From Catenaria anguillulae PL171 (Eukaryota; Blastocladiomycota; Blastocladiomycetes; Blastocladiales; Catenariaceae): DNA of 64,000 bases. Numbering within the stretch: the first letter of the stretch is position 1; the number at the start of each line of letters is the position of its first letter. The notes beneath the pieces were generated by a model. That model was not told the DNA's origin and searched no databases. It was given only the letters and a program-made list of their open reading frames with translations. The stretch lies in assembly GCA_002102555.1 (NCBI GenBank), contig MCFL01000007.1:310001-374000 (forward strand), in the 5' to 3' direction. Of the stretch, positions 11,851 to 23,347 are shown piece by piece. The translations under genes were made by a program, and so were the position numbers.

Positions 11851-12897
11851 TTACGCAAACAAAGCAGCACCGGCAACAGCGATGGCGGCCACAGCCGGGA
11901 GGGCACCAGCAACCACGCCGCTTGCGGAACTCTGCAAGTCGGACGACAGCGTCACACGGCCATTGTCGTCCGTGTTGGATCCACCGGCAATGCGACCACC
12001 CGACTTGTTACCGGATTGGCTGCCGCCAGCATTGGCGTTGGGTGCAGGCACGGGGGCGTCCGGGTTGACGGAACCGGCGGCCGAGGTCGAGTCACCGGGG
12101 AGTGCGGGCGGGAACATCATGGTGAAGTCAAAGATACCCTTGGGCTGTTCGGGGGCGGCCGGAGCAGGCGACGTGGGGATTCCGAGGGAGCTGCGGCAGC
12201 GGGCGTTTCCGATGCGGGCGTCGGGGCAGCCGACGGAGTCGGAGCCGGGGGAGGCGTGGTGGTGGGCGGCGGCGGAGGAGGGCGCGTGGGCTCGGCGGGC
12301 GGCGGCGGAGGCGGGCGCGGAGCACTCGGGTTACCGGTCCACACATTTTGGCCACCAACACTGCCGGGCGGGTTGTAGTTGCAGGCAAGGTAGGTCGAGC
12401 CACACCCAAACGAGATGGCGCAACCGACTTGGGTGGTTTGGGCCCAAGCCATTTGCTTCCAGTGGCCGCCCGAGGGGCCTTCGGCAACCCAAAGACCAAC
12501 AGGCGCATGATGTTGTTGAGATCACCACTGCCAGAGCCCATGGCCAAGTTCTCGCCAGTACCGCGGCGGAGACCACCATGGTCGAGACGGCACGAGCGGG
12601 CCTGGAAGTTGGCACGGCCCTGGGCATAGCTGGCAAGTTCACCGGACCAGCTGACCATCTGGTTGATGCCGTACGACCGACGCAACCTAGTGAAAATTGA
12701 CGAACAAGGACACAGGAATCAGATTCAATGAGTCAGTTGGGTGCGTTGCGTTCAGAGTGCCGAGAGAGTTGCTGCAGTACGAACCGGTTGTGAGCGTCGA
12801 CAATGGCGCCAGCAGCACCACCGCCAACCTGAGCCTGAGCGAGCTGGGCGACCGCTGCAACGACCAGGAGCGACAAGAGAGCGTATGAGGAAGTCAT
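11851..12897 (-). CDS. CAP/SCP (PR-1-like) secreted, GPI-type protein
   Basis: A signal peptide (MTSSYALLSLLVVAAVAQLA) is followed by the CAP-domain start VDAHNR. A phase-2 intron at 12784-12687 (donor GTTCGT, acceptor CACTAG) joins it to LRRSYGINQMVSWSGELASY. The CAP motifs HGGLRRGTGENLA, GHWKQMAW and VGCAISFGC follow, with Cys pairs as in the fold. After the domain comes a Pro/Thr-rich tail and a hydrophobic C-terminus (VVAGALPAVAAIAVAGAALFA), the pattern of a GPI-anchored cell-wall protein. The frame slips by one base at about 12495 (TTTGGG before WVAEGP) and again within the Pro-rich tail (about 12120-12200). CAP proteins bind sterols or act in host and wall interactions in other fungi; the role here is not known. 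Confidence 0.8.
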
Positions 12898-13769
12898 GAT
12901 GCGGACGAGGGATGAGTCTATGATCTCGAAGGGTGAGAGGAGTGGAGAATGACCGGCCGGCGGAGGGGGGGTCTATTGGAAGGGGAGTAGGAGATGGCGG
13001 CGTTCCGAGCGTCGTCGTAGTCGTTGTCGTTGGAGGATGAGGCCCGATTCGTAGCAAGGAGTCGGTCCGTGAAGGATCTGAAGCAAAAGAGGGTGCTGGG
13101 CAGTGAGGAGGAATTGGGGGGCACTTCTCAGTCTATAAAGGATCGGTGTCACATTACCGGAGAGATAGAGAGAGGGCCGGGAGAGGCGGTGAGGCGTCCG
13201 CGTGGGCCAGGTGCCAAATCTTCGTGCGAAACTTTGAGCGGTGGGCCGCGGTGGCCGGCAAGCTCGAGTGGTGAGCTCAAGTTAGCGTGAGTGTGAGTAT
13301 GAGCCATGTGGGGCTTTGATGATTGGATGCTGGCGTGGCTGTGGATGGTGCGATGATGGCACAAGCCGATTCTCGACGACAGACGTGGCTTGTCTCACAC
13401 GCTCGGCCGGTTTCACTCATGCCCCTTCAGCCAATCAAAGCACATTGTCATACGAGACAAGGAAATTGCTCAGAAATTGCTTGTCACAAAGGCCTCAGTC
13501 CCACATCAGAACGTGTTGATGTTCCCTGTACCGGCATACACATAGAATACCCACCGCTTTCTACCTAGTGTGGCGGCAGACCACCAGGCAGAAGTGACGA
13601 GCAGCAGCGAGGGAAGTATGTAGCCAGCAACTCGACCATGTTCAGCATCATGGCGAGCGGCATCAAGCACAAGACGTTCAAACTGTCCAGGGTGACGTAA
13701 CAGCGACGTGTAAGGATTGTCTTTCATCGCACGGCATTCTCCAATTCAACAACGAGAAGAGCAAGAACA
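12898..13769. other. Intergenic, no gene seen
   Basis: This is the upstream region of the CAP gene and the 3' flank of the SNW1 gene. It holds purine-rich stretches at about 13150-13200 and no convincing ORF. Confidence 0.5.
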
Positions 13770-15831
13770 TCAATCATGCCTCCTCCTCTTGCTCGCATCT
13801 GCACCCCTCCCATCATCCTCCTCCTCCCTCTCCCGTCCCCTGCCTTTTGCCTGACTCATGAAATCATTCACGCCAAACACATCTGTCGACCCAGCCGGCG
13901 GACCTGATCCGCCGTAATGGTTATCCGACGCGCGCTCAAACTCGACAGGCCCATCCCTCGGTCCGGCAGAGCCGCGATCCGCCCCGGAAAAGCCGCGGCC
14001 AGGCGCAGGCATGAACTTGTCGGTTCGCGACGAAAGCGATTCAAATGCTGCGTCGGCATCGCCACTGCCCCCGTATGTTTCCGAGTCGCCGCGAGTGCCA
14101 GGGCGATACACGGACGAGATGCCGTGTTGTGCACCCGAGAAAAGAGCAGAGTCGTACACATCGTAAGCTACAAGCACACGACAAGTGGTGAGTTGAAATC
14201 ATGCTCAACTTTCAAGCCCAGAAAGAGAAAGAGGCGGACCATCTTCAGATCCAAACCCGCTGCCCAACCCTTCACTCTGATTAAAGAGCCGTGAATCAAA
14301 CAAGGCCTCCTTAGACACGCTGGGCTTGGCCACGCCCAGCGCAATCTTCTCGGACATGTCGCGATCCTCCATGGACTTTGCATGCCTGGCCTTTGCCTCG
14401 GTCCCCATGTGCGACATGCGATACTCGCGCTGCAACTGCCGCTGCTTGTCCCTGCGCAACGCCTCGCGCTCGCGGAACGACTCGTCGTCCTCGTCACTCC
14501 TCTGAGCGTCGCTCTCGCCGTCACTCCCGCTACCTTGATCGTCATCGTCGTCGTACCGCCGCCCCGACAGGGACGCGGCGGTCTCGCCGCGTGTAGCAGC
14601 ACTGCCGCCAAACCCGGTACGTTCCTCCCTCGCTGCCTGCGCCAACTGCCTCAACCCATCCTCCTTGAGCTGACGCTCCTTTTCGGCAATCTTTGCTTGC
14701 ATAACGGCGCGCTGCCGCACCTCTTCACGCGCGTGCCGCTCGGCAATTTGCAATGCCTCTGAAAATTGCGCAAACCGATCGTTGATGACGGTTTCTTGCA
14801 AGCCACGGCCGTCGGCGGCCAAGCGCTTGTCGAGCGGAATCGTGTATCCCTTTGCATTCTTCCAGTTTGAAATGCACGGCGGGATGGTCCATTCGTCGCG
14901 TTCCTTTTTCGTGAGCTTGCGTGGCGGCGAGTGCATGACCGGCGGAGGCGGGGAGGGCGGGCCTGTTATGCAAACACCACCACCGCAAAAACATGAGAAA
15001 AAGAATCCATAATGGCAGGGTTAAACAAGTGAATCCAAAGAGGAACGAACCGGCGGGCAACCGCTTAAACCCAAACTTTGGTGGCTCCAAGGGATCCACG
15101 GCCTGCTCAACCAAACTAATGACCCTTGTCTTTCCCTCTTTGCCACCCAACTGCGTTGGCGTATACTTGATGATGGTCGGGGCGCCCGGCCGTCCGGCCT
15201 TGACCACCTCGCTCGGCTTGATGGACGCCACTTTGCCCGAAACAATGAGTTCAAGGGCCTTGCGAGTCTTTTCGGTCGTGGCAGCAACTTCCTCCTCGGA
15301 CGGCTTTGTCCACCGCTCGTGCGCGTCCGCGGGAATGTCCATGGGCACCAAGTCCTTGTATTCGGCAAGCACGACGGCGTCCGACGAGTGGCCCTGGCGG
15401 GCAAGCGCGTCGTACCGGAGACGGCCGTGTTCGTCGACTTGCAGGGCGACCGTTGTGGACGTGGCTGCCTGTAAAATGGACGGGCGGCGAGAAAACGTGA
15501 GGAGAGGCACAAAACAAAACAACGACAAGGAGGCACTATGCCATGAGACGGGACGCACCGATTTATCGCGGCCCATGTCGAGCGGATACTGTAACATGTC
15601 AATTTCGGGAAAGGCGCCGCCATCCCCAAAGTCGGCCGGCCGGCGAGGCTGAAACCCTTGGCGATGGCCATAGGGCGGCGGGCCGGATTGGCGAGCGAGC
15701 GCTTGGGATTTTGGAGCAGGTGCAGATGGCGCGGGAGCCGGCGGGTCAGCGGCCGGTGCACTCTTTGGTGCGGGCAGAAAGCTGGTGATGAAGAAACGAT
15801 CATGAGAATTGAGGTCAACCATGGTGGCCAT
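13770..15831 (-). CDS. SNW/SKIP-domain splicing factor (Prp45/SNW1)
   Basis: This is a component of the activated spliceosome, where SNW proteins stabilise the catalytic RNA core; animal members also act as transcription coregulators. The start MATMVDLNSHDRF is chosen over an upstream ATG at 15861. The central SNW region contains YPLDMG, LVPMDIPADAHERW, the family signature SNWKNAKGYTIPLDKRLAADG at about 14800-14870, and a following helix rich in Arg/Glu. The C-terminal third has acidic DDDDDQGS and SDEDDE stretches, then AYDVYDSALFSG and a basic tail ending KRRRHD. Introns are inferred at about 15545-15475, 15040-14960 and 14235-14170. The frame is intact throughout, unlike many neighbours. 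Confidence 0.9.
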
Positions 15832-16260
15832 GCTTGCGCTTGGACGGCGAGGGGACCGCACCTGAGTAGTGACATTGATTGAATTTGCGAGTAGAGCTGT
15901 ATTGCGTCAAGTTTGCATGGGTCGTTGCATTGAATTCAGTACGATAATCAGTGTTCCCCTCCAGCACTACCGATGATGGCCAGACCAGTAATCTGCTACC
16001 GACCACCGATCGTACTTACTGCTGCTGCCAGCCAACTTCGCCACGGATGTCTGCAGAATGTGTTGGCCTGACGTTCTTCATTGTGGACCATTGCATGAAT
16101 AGAGTTATTGCTGGTCGGCACCGTGCCAAATGGACAATCTCTGCTGGAAAAACAGCGTTGTATTGCTTCTTCATGTCTTCGACACCAACACAGCCAAGGA
16201 GGACTGGGCTCCAATGGCGCCAACAAGGAGACACAAACACACGCCTTCTCACAAATACAC
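15832..16260. other. Intergenic, no gene seen
   Basis: This separates the SNW1 start from the P2 stop, both on the minus strand. It is the probable SNW1 promoter. No motif could be assigned. Confidence 0.45.
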
Positions 16261-16596
16261 TTAATCAAACAAGCCAAAGCCCATATCCTCATCCGACTCC
16301 TCCTTCTCCTCCTCCTTGGCGGCCTCGGGGGCAGCGGCAGCAGCGCCACCAGCAGCGGGGGCAGCAGCGCCAGCGGCAGCAACGGCCGCGCCGCCAGCGG
16401 GAACAGACGCGAGCTTGGTCGAGCCTTGAGCAATCACCTCTTCAATGTTCTTGCCCTCGAGTTCGGCAATCACCTTGGCAAGCTGCTCAGAGTCGGCGTC
16501 AATGCCGACCGAGGCAAGGATGGCGGAAACATCGGCGGCAGAGGGGGTCTCGTTGCCACCGAGGACGGCGAGAAGGTATGCGGCAATGTGCTTCAT
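16261..16596 (-). CDS. 60S acidic ribosomal protein P2
   Basis: This 111-residue protein has the P2 start [14 protein letters not shown], the dimerisation domain with [10 protein letters not shown] and [10 protein letters not shown], an Ala/Gly hinge, and the acidic tail [16 protein letters not shown]. The tail recruits translation GTPases to the ribosomal stalk. Length and both ends match the family. The reading frame is a single exon; any intron would be in the 5' UTR. Confidence 0.97.
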   Translation of the reverse strand: MKHIAAYLLAVLGGNETPSAADVSAILASVGIDADSEQLAKVIAELEGKNIEEVIAQGSTKLASVPAGGAAVAAAGAAAPAAGGAAAAAPEAAKEEEKEESDEDMGFGLFD

Positions 16597-16957
16597 GTTG
16601 TTGGAAGGAAGGAGATTGTTGCGAGTCTGATAACGAAAACAGGTGGCTTGTGTTGGTTAGCAGCTGGATCGGATTGGATCTGCGGATCGGAGAGACGCCA
16701 AATCAACAATGTCGTACCAGGCGAAATTGACAAGGAAAAGGTCGTCAAAGGTGGATCAATAACAAGTTTAAGCTCGATGGCACGCTATTGATTCAAGGGA
16801 GCGAGCGTTGGGTGTGGGCAAACCTTGGCAGGTGGTGCTGGCGAAAATGGAGGGTGGCGAACACATGCAGATCTTGATGCCGATCTCACGTGAGACGTTA
16901 CCATGCACTTCTTGAATCGCGAATCCCAATGCGGAAAGGGACAAGCGGCCGTCACGG
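16597..16957. other. Intergenic, no gene seen
   Basis: This lies between the P2 start and the end of the TEN1-like gene, both on the minus strand, and is the probable P2 promoter. Confidence 0.45.
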
Positions 16958-17608
16958 TCAGAGTGCCCATGCCTTTCGCACGGCCAATGCCGTCGCTGCC
17001 CACAGCCGTACGTCCATGCCGTCCACCACGCACGCAAACCGGACTTGAATACCGAGAGTGGCATCGCGATCCTCGCCAACGGCAAACGACTTGAGCTCGC
17101 CACATACATCCACGGTCGATCCAAGGGGAAACCCTGCCATGGCCGGCACCAAATCGAACTGGACCGTAATCACCGGCGGTTGATCTGTGCGCTGTTGCCT
17201 TTGCAACGACAAGGGTGTGAGATCATGTTGCGCGAGACTCAGCGTCGCTGATTGCTCACTTGGATCGCTCGAGAGGAGCGTTCCCACGGTGCGAACGGGG
17301 ACGGGCAGTGATTTTATGATGGAATCGGGGCAGCTGGCCATGGTTGTGCCATGATAAAGCCACGGCAACAAGTCCGAGGCGACCGCCGACAGGTATGTGC
17401 CCAGAGGACGGGTGGACAAGTCCGGCACCAGCGGCGGCGGCACTGGCCGATGCACGGTAGCAGCTCCAGCGGAGTGAGAGGTCATGGCACTTGTTGTTGC
17501 GGCTTCGGCAAAAGAGTGGGCGTACACCAACAATCGTGAAGTGCAGAGTGTATGCTTAGGGCTGGGCAAATTCATGGTGGCGGGGACCGATGATCGATTC
17601 GACTTCAT
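16958..17608 (-). CDS. TEN1-like OB-fold protein (candidate CST subunit)
   Basis: The C-terminal half has VRTVGTLLSSD, ITVQFDLVPA, GSTVDVCGELKSF and GIQVRFACVVDGMDVRLW, ending in an ARK-type helix. This order and spacing match TEN1, the small OB-fold subunit of the CST telomere complex, where strand pairs GSLYIVLGEL and VLTCVEGMNLPL occupy the same places in the human protein. The N-terminal 110 residues are not conserved in TEN1, and an internal ATG (for example 17575) may be the true start. The start lies only about 25 bases from the divergent helicase ATG at 17634, so the two genes must share their promoter. The match is by eye and short, so another OB-fold protein such as an RMI-type subunit is possible. 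Confidence 0.45.
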   Translation of the reverse strand: MKSNRSSVPATMNLPSPKHTLCTSRLLVYAHSFAEAATTSAMTSHSAGAATVHRPVPPPLVPDLSTRPLGTYLSAVASDLLPWLYHGTTMASCPDSIIKSLPVPVRTVGTLLSSDPSEQSATLSLAQHDLTPLSLQRQQRTDQPPVITVQFDLVPAMAGFPLGSTVDVCGELKSFAVGEDRDATLGIQVRFACVVDGMDVRLWAATALAVRKAWAL

Positions 17609-17633
17609 CTGATTTTATTAATCATATCAGGTA

Positions 17634-19840
17634 ATGACAGCTGTCGCAATGACTTCTTCAATACCGCTGTGTCGCCGGCACTTCGCGCAACTGCTGCTAC
17701 ATGTCCAGCCAGCCCCTTGTGCTCATGTCGTCCGCTGTATCACCACGGTAGCGCAACCGATTCGCGGTCTGCATGACTCTCTCCACCAGGCAACTGAGGG
17801 CCACGGTGGCTTCAATCTGAACGGACGCAGGAGCCTCTCTACATCCGCCAGCAGGTCAGCCAAGTCCAAGCTCAGACCCAAGACCACCCCGCGGCTCACC
17901 TACGTCCCTCCACCGTCCTCCCTGGTCCCGTGGACCAAAGCAACCTCTGCGGCCATCGCGCAAGCCATCTCTTCAGCTCATGGCTTTACCCATTGTACAC
18001 CCGTCCAGTCTGCGGTCCACAAGTACCTTGTCTCGGGTGGCCCCGACGCCATGATCCGCGCACCCACAGGGTCCGGCAAGACGCTTGCGTTCCTCGCCCC
18101 TGCCTTGACACACCTGTCGCAGCCAACCAAGGCAAGAAGTGGGCCCAAGGTCTTGATCTTGTCACCGACACGGGAGCTGGCCCAGCAAACTCGGCGCGAG
18201 GCCGAGATATTGGTCAAGAATGCACCAGGCGCACTGGGAAAGATTGTCATTGCTGGTGCGATTCCCGAACCGCGGACAAGTTCTGCAGCGGCACTGCGGG
18301 ACAAGCCGGTTGATTGGTTGGCGACCGGCATGGTGGTTGCGACGCCAGGCAAGTTGTTGGAAGTGCTCTCACAACATCCGCGGATTCTTTCCAATGTGGA
18401 CATGGTATGTCGTCCCTTGACATGTACCCTGTTACATGCTCACGACTGACCGACAAACTCAATGCAGCTGATTCTCGACGAAGCTGATCGTATGCTTGAC
18501 TCCAACTTTGAGGATCAAGTCTCCACCATCCTCGCGCACCTACCAGCCAACCGACAAACACTGCTGCTCTCTGCGACCTACTCGGCAGCCATTCGATCAC
18601 TTGCGGTCACGTCGCTCCGCCCAGGCTTTCACGCCGTTTCAACCATTCCAACCACCGATGCGACTCCGCTCAACTCGATCCGCCAATTCTACTCGATCGC
18701 AAGCATGGCAGCGCAGCCCGCCCTCTTGCACGCGCTCATTCACCGCTCAGTCCTTGCAAGCGCAACATCAAACGCGCCGCCTCTGAAAGCCATGGTGTTT
18801 CTCCCCACTGTTGCCCTCACCACTCTGTATGCGTCGCTCTTTACATCACTCTTTACACCGGCCTTTCTCGCAGATGCCTCGCCCACAGCCTCGAAACGCC
18901 TTCCCACCACCGCACTTCCTCCGATTCTCGCCATGCACTCCGACCTGTCTCCCGCAGCTCGCGCACGTGTTGCAAGTGCATTTTCCGCCTCGTCGTCCGG
19001 CATCTTGTTCACCTCGGACGTGTCTGCACGCGGCATGGACTATGCGGGGGTGCACCTTGTGGTGCAAGTCGGCATGCCTGCGTCGCTCGACACATATGTG
19101 CACCGCGTGGGCCGCACTGGACGTGCTGGGCGCACGGATGGAGTGGCGTTGGCGATTGTTGCGCCATTTGAGCGCGCCGTCGCCCTTGAGCAAGTGTCGG
19201 GGGTGGGCGTGGTGGAGGCCGAGGTGGTGAATGGGTGTGTGGAGGGGATTGGGGTGGAGCAAGAGGGGCAAGGGGTGACAAAGGTCAAGTGGGATGGCGC
19301 GTCAAGTGCGAGGTTGGTCAGGGTGGCGGTGGCAAAGGGCGCAGTTGGCGAGGAGGAGGTCAAGGCCGCATATTTGGGCATGTTGGGATATTGTACGTTT
19401 GTGCGTTCTATGCTTTCGATTGTGACCTGGCGGGATTATGTGTTTTTACCTGCTGATGACTGGAACTTGCTTGCTTGCGTACGCTGATATGTGCAGATGA
19501 AAACCATCTTCCAAAACTGATCCAGTCGGGGCTCTCATCCTACACGGTAGTCAAGGAACTGGACGCATTTGCGACCACCATGGGCCTCAAGATGCTACCC
19601 AAGCTGCCGCAAGGCCTGCGGGCCGCGTTTGGCGATGCGCAAGAAATGACGGTGGACAAGCGGGTCAAGGTGCAAGGCAAAGCTATGGCCAAAGCAGGCG
19701 TGGGCGCCGGCGTGTCCAAGAAACTGCTGCAGGCGGCAGAGAAACAGCACAAGAACAATCGGGCAAAGGTCTTGGCGGGGACAAAGAGGCGGAGGCCCTT
19801 GCTGGATAACGAGTTTGCGTACCGAAGAGACTGCAGGTGA
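17634..19840 (+). CDS. DEAD-box RNA helicase, Mss116-like, probably mitochondrial
   Basis: An Arg/Ser-rich, acid-poor N-terminus suggests a mitochondrial presequence. Helicase motifs in order: a Q-motif-like GFTHCTPVQ, motif I APTGSGKT, Ia PTRELAQQ, Ib TPGKLLE, II DEAD in LILDEADRML, III SAT, IV-like MVFLPT, V TSDVSARGMDY and VI HRVGRTGRAG. The C-terminal segment (LPKLIQSGL, ELDAFATTMGL) is the helical extension seen in Mss116-type group I/II intron splicing helicases. Introns are at 18405-18467 and 19393-19496. The frame is intact. The stop at 19838-19840 coincides with a possible donor (AGGTGAGG) whose acceptor could be at about 20218, so a further exon cannot be excluded. Confidence 0.88.
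18405..18467 (+). other. Intron in DEAD-box gene
   Basis: Donor GTATGT and acceptor ATGCAG join the sequence directly before LILDEAD without frame loss. Confidence 0.9.
19393..19496 (+). other. Intron in DEAD-box gene
   Basis: Donor GTACGT and acceptor GTGCAG join LGY to YENHLPKLIQ in phase 1. Confidence 0.85.
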
Positions 19841-21004
19841 GGGTGAATACACTCGTCGCCCGTTTCCAATCGGAGCGACATGCATTTTTCGTGAGCAAGA
19901 ATCGTGAGCAGGCAGTTCCTGGATCGGCGGCATGGGTCATGTGACGTGTCGATCCCTTTCGAGAGTGAGAGAAGCCTGAGATTGAGAGAAGCCAACGGCC
20001 AAAGTCCAACGCGGCCAGTCGGCCACCAGCGCTCTCTCCCGCGTGTCGAACAGCCCGAGTGTCTGCCCGTTGCTACGCATTTCTCGCCTGTATGTATGAT
20101 ATCCAAGTCTGATGCCCCCGGTCGCCGCCGCCGCCGCCCGAGCAAATTCGCGGCTGGGCTGCAACCGCATGCCTGACTGCTAAGCTGATCTGATCTCATG
20201 TCTGTCTGCTTTCCACAGGCGCATTCCAAACCGTACCGGACCCAAACTCAGCAAAAGTGCGTCCTCTCTTCCGCAGACTTGCGCTCGGCCCTTCTCGCAC
20301 ACGTTGCCTCCACTCTGCCTGTCCGAGACGGAGGAGTGGGGACAACTCCCCCCAGACCGTTCGCAGTGGCGGGTGGGTGGGTCGATCAACGAGGGATACG
20401 GGCCATGGACCGCAGCATTGACATTCGTGTCGGATCGGCTATGGCTCATTGGGGCTGTCATCACCTTTGGCGTCTGGCACGCAGGGACAACGAGACAGGA
20501 TCAACCTCAGCAGCTGTGATCACATCATGATGCCGGCACCTTGTTGTCCCGAACTGAGACGCTGTCCCAGGCAACAAGACCATTTTGCACCGATACGGCG
20601 TGCCAAACGATGACACTGGGCCATTCAACTGCTGGCATGTTTGTCGTTTCGGCGTCGACTGGATAGCCAGAGTCGTTGTGCGCTTTGTTGATCACAACGC
20701 TCACGACCCGGTCACACGCGCAAACTTTGGTCGTCCCGACGCCGCCCGATCCGTCCACTCTTGCGCCGCGCCGCGCCGCGCCATGACCAAGGCCGAGGCT
20801 GACCCAGGCCTGGACGGACCAGGTTATATTGCCTACTCGGTTGACTCGTGCAATTTGGCCCCACCACCCACCCCACCGCATTGATCAGCCTCCACCTACC
20901 CCCGCCCACGCATCGTCCGAGCTTCATCTTTTGTTTCATGTATGCTCACCCTTGTTTGATGCCCACTTTTCGCAGATCACCACGCTTCATTCACGGCCGC
21001 AACC
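19841..21004. other. Long intergenic region
   Basis: About 1.2 kb separate the helicase from the PWWP gene. An open frame at about 20219-20519 with a hydrophobic stretch (LWLIGAVITFGVW) could be a spliced 3' exon or chance. Repeated GCCGCGCCGCGCC occurs at about 20763-20780. Confidence 0.4.
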
Positions 21005-22717
21005 ATGACTGGCACCCCCTCCCCCACCAAGCCCGTCTCCCCGGCCAAGCCGGCATCCAACCAAGGCTCGCCCGCACGTGCCCGGTCGCGCTCCCCCTCG
21101 CGCCCTGCGTCCCCATCCAAGGACGCACCCGCCGCCGCCGACTCTGCACCTGTCGCCCACCCTCCGTCCCCAAAGAACAAGACGCCCTCGCCAGCCAAAC
21201 CTTCGAGCTCGCCCAAGCCCCCCACCGCCGCCGCCGCCGTGGCCAACGGCTCGCCCTCCAAGGCCCCCGGCTCGCCTGCCAAGGAACCCTCGTCGCCCGT
21301 GTCCAAGTCGCTTTCGCTCGACCACCCGGCCGCGTCGGCTGCGGCTGCTTCGACCGACGCCGACGCCGCTGAGGCCACGCCTGCCACCGCTGAATCCAAG
21401 ACACCCAAGCGCGCGCGTGCGGCGGCCGGGGCCAATGGATCGACGCCAGCGACCGCGTCGCGCCGCGCATCCACGGCCGGAGCGCGCAAGTCGACGGGTG
21501 GGCGCAAGTCGACGGCGGCTGCGTCCTTGGTTCGCAAGGATGCGTATGTGATTGGTGATGTGGTGTTTGCCCACGTCAAGGGGCATCCGTGGTGGCCCGC
21601 TCGTGTACGTTGCGGCATTTTCTTGCTTGGGCGATTTTTTTTTGTTGCGGCGACAAATGATGCTGATTCTGCTTGAATGTACCATTGTAGATTGTGGACG
21701 ACAAGGATGTGCCTGAAAAGTTCCTCAAGGAGCGCCGCACCACCAAGGAGCACTGCGTCATGTTCTACAACTCTGGCCAATTGTGCGTTCATTTTTCATT
21801 TTTTTTTTTCCTCCTCCGTGCTTCTCGATTGCCAGGGCTGACTTCCAAACTCTTCTATTTCCAGTGGCTTTGTGACCGATGAATACCTTGTCCCTCTCGA
21901 GCCCAACCACGAATCCCTCGGCACCTCTGCCGCCATCAAGAAGGGCATCAAGGAGGCTCTCGAGGAGCCCGACTCGCTGTACGAGATTCTCGAAAACTAC
22001 AAGCGCACCGACGTGCACGACGAGATTGCCGATGACGACGAAGATGAGCACGACCGCCGCGCGTCCTCGTCGTCAAAGTCGTCGCGCAAGTCGGGCAAGA
22101 CCCCCGCCAAGAAGGCTGCAAAGTCGCCCGCTGACACGCCCGCGCGCAAGCGCCGTGCAGCGGCCGGGGAGGACGAGGAGGCGGATGGCAAGAAGTCTAA
22201 GAAGGTATGTTCTGTTTTGCTTGATTTTCCTTCCGAGAACCATTGCTTTGGAGTCAGCTGACATTTCCTTTCGTCACACCAGTCCAAGGGTGACGCCACC
22301 CCTTCGCGCACGTCCAAGCGCAAGGCCGGAATCCAGGCGGCGCCGACCCAAGACACGCTCATGCGCTGGCGCCACCTCTTGCAAAAGACCTTTATCAAGG
22401 ACAAGCAAATCGGCGACAAGCCGCGGGTATCTGCCGAGACAATCCACACGGTCGACTGGGACGGTGTCAAGACGACGCTCGACGAGTTTCTTGAATACGT
22501 CAACGGTGCCGACTACAGCACCGAGGCCGTGGCATCGACCAAGCTGCACAAGGTCGTCCGCTTGATCGCAAACTCGAGTGCCGTGACGGACCCAGATGCG
22601 CTGTTGGTGGAGCACGATGTCCCCAACAAGGTCAACCGGTTGTTTGAGGCGCTCAGGACCAGGTCCGAGGGCAGTGGAAATGCGTCCGGTGCCGATGCCA
22701 TGGATACCGCCGAGTAA
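21005..22717 (+). CDS. PWWP-domain chromatin protein with LEDGF-like helical domain
   Basis: A Ser/Pro/Lys/Ala-rich basic N-terminus of about 170 residues precedes a PWWP domain starting YVIGDVVFAHVKGHPWWPAR and continuing IVDDKDVPEKF, HCVMFYNSGQFGFVTDEYLVPL. PWWP domains bind methylated histone H3K36 and DNA. After an acidic and Lys-rich linker, the C-terminal 130 residues (MRWRHLLQKTFI to VNRLFEALRTR) form a helical domain resembling the integrase-binding/TFIIS-N-like fold of LEDGF/HDGF proteins. Three introns at 21605-21690, 21783-21864 and 22205-22282 restore one continuous frame. A role in H3K36me-linked transcription is inferred from the domain pair. Confidence 0.85.
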
Positions 22718-23347
22718 GTTATTGGACGGGTGTTGGGCAACACCAAAGTGGATGTATGTTTGAGTCGCGCTTGTCTTGTCGTGACGGGGAGACCTTGGTG
22801 CCGCTTCCCATGCTTATCTATTTTTATTTTGTTTGCTTTTGGTTTCTCGCTTTTGTAGTTTTATTTTATGCATCTGTGCTTTGATCTTTCCCGTTGTCTC
22901 TCTTCTTTGCTGTTCTTGGGTTTCTCTATGTCTCTTTTTTTCTTGTCCTTGTTCTGTGCTGTCTTTTTGTGCATATGCGTGCCTATGTCTTTCGTTCGCC
23001 GTCATTTTTTTCCTGGCCCGTCGGAGCCCATGGCTGCTCTATCGTCGCGTTGACCCGTCCCGGACCAGCTCGTCGTCGTTCAAGCATTATCATATCCCCT
23101 TTTCTTGTTCCTGTTTGCCTGAATGTCGAGTATCTTTATTCACCAGCGACATGATGCTCATTATTTATTCCTTTTCGCCCTGGCGCGCTGCTGAACATCC
23201 GTCGGTCGTCTGCTGCCGGCGCTCCTGACGGATTTCCACCGATTCGGTTCGGCACATGGTTTACCTACCGCAATCGTTTCCCATGAGAGCGCAAGTACAT
23301 TCAATTCGAAGACCACGAGGCATCCGAGGCCCATCAACAGCATGGTG
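22718..23347. other. Convergent 3' flanks, T-rich
   Basis: This lies between the converging PWWP and GTPase genes. It includes a T-rich stretch (about 22815-23000) typical of 3' UTR/terminator sequence. No gene was seen. Confidence 0.5.

Noticed and set aside
20198..20530. Separate gene with a hydrophobic helix after the DEAD-box gene
   Set aside because: Only one weak open stretch, no start in context and no family; kept as a possible extra exon only.
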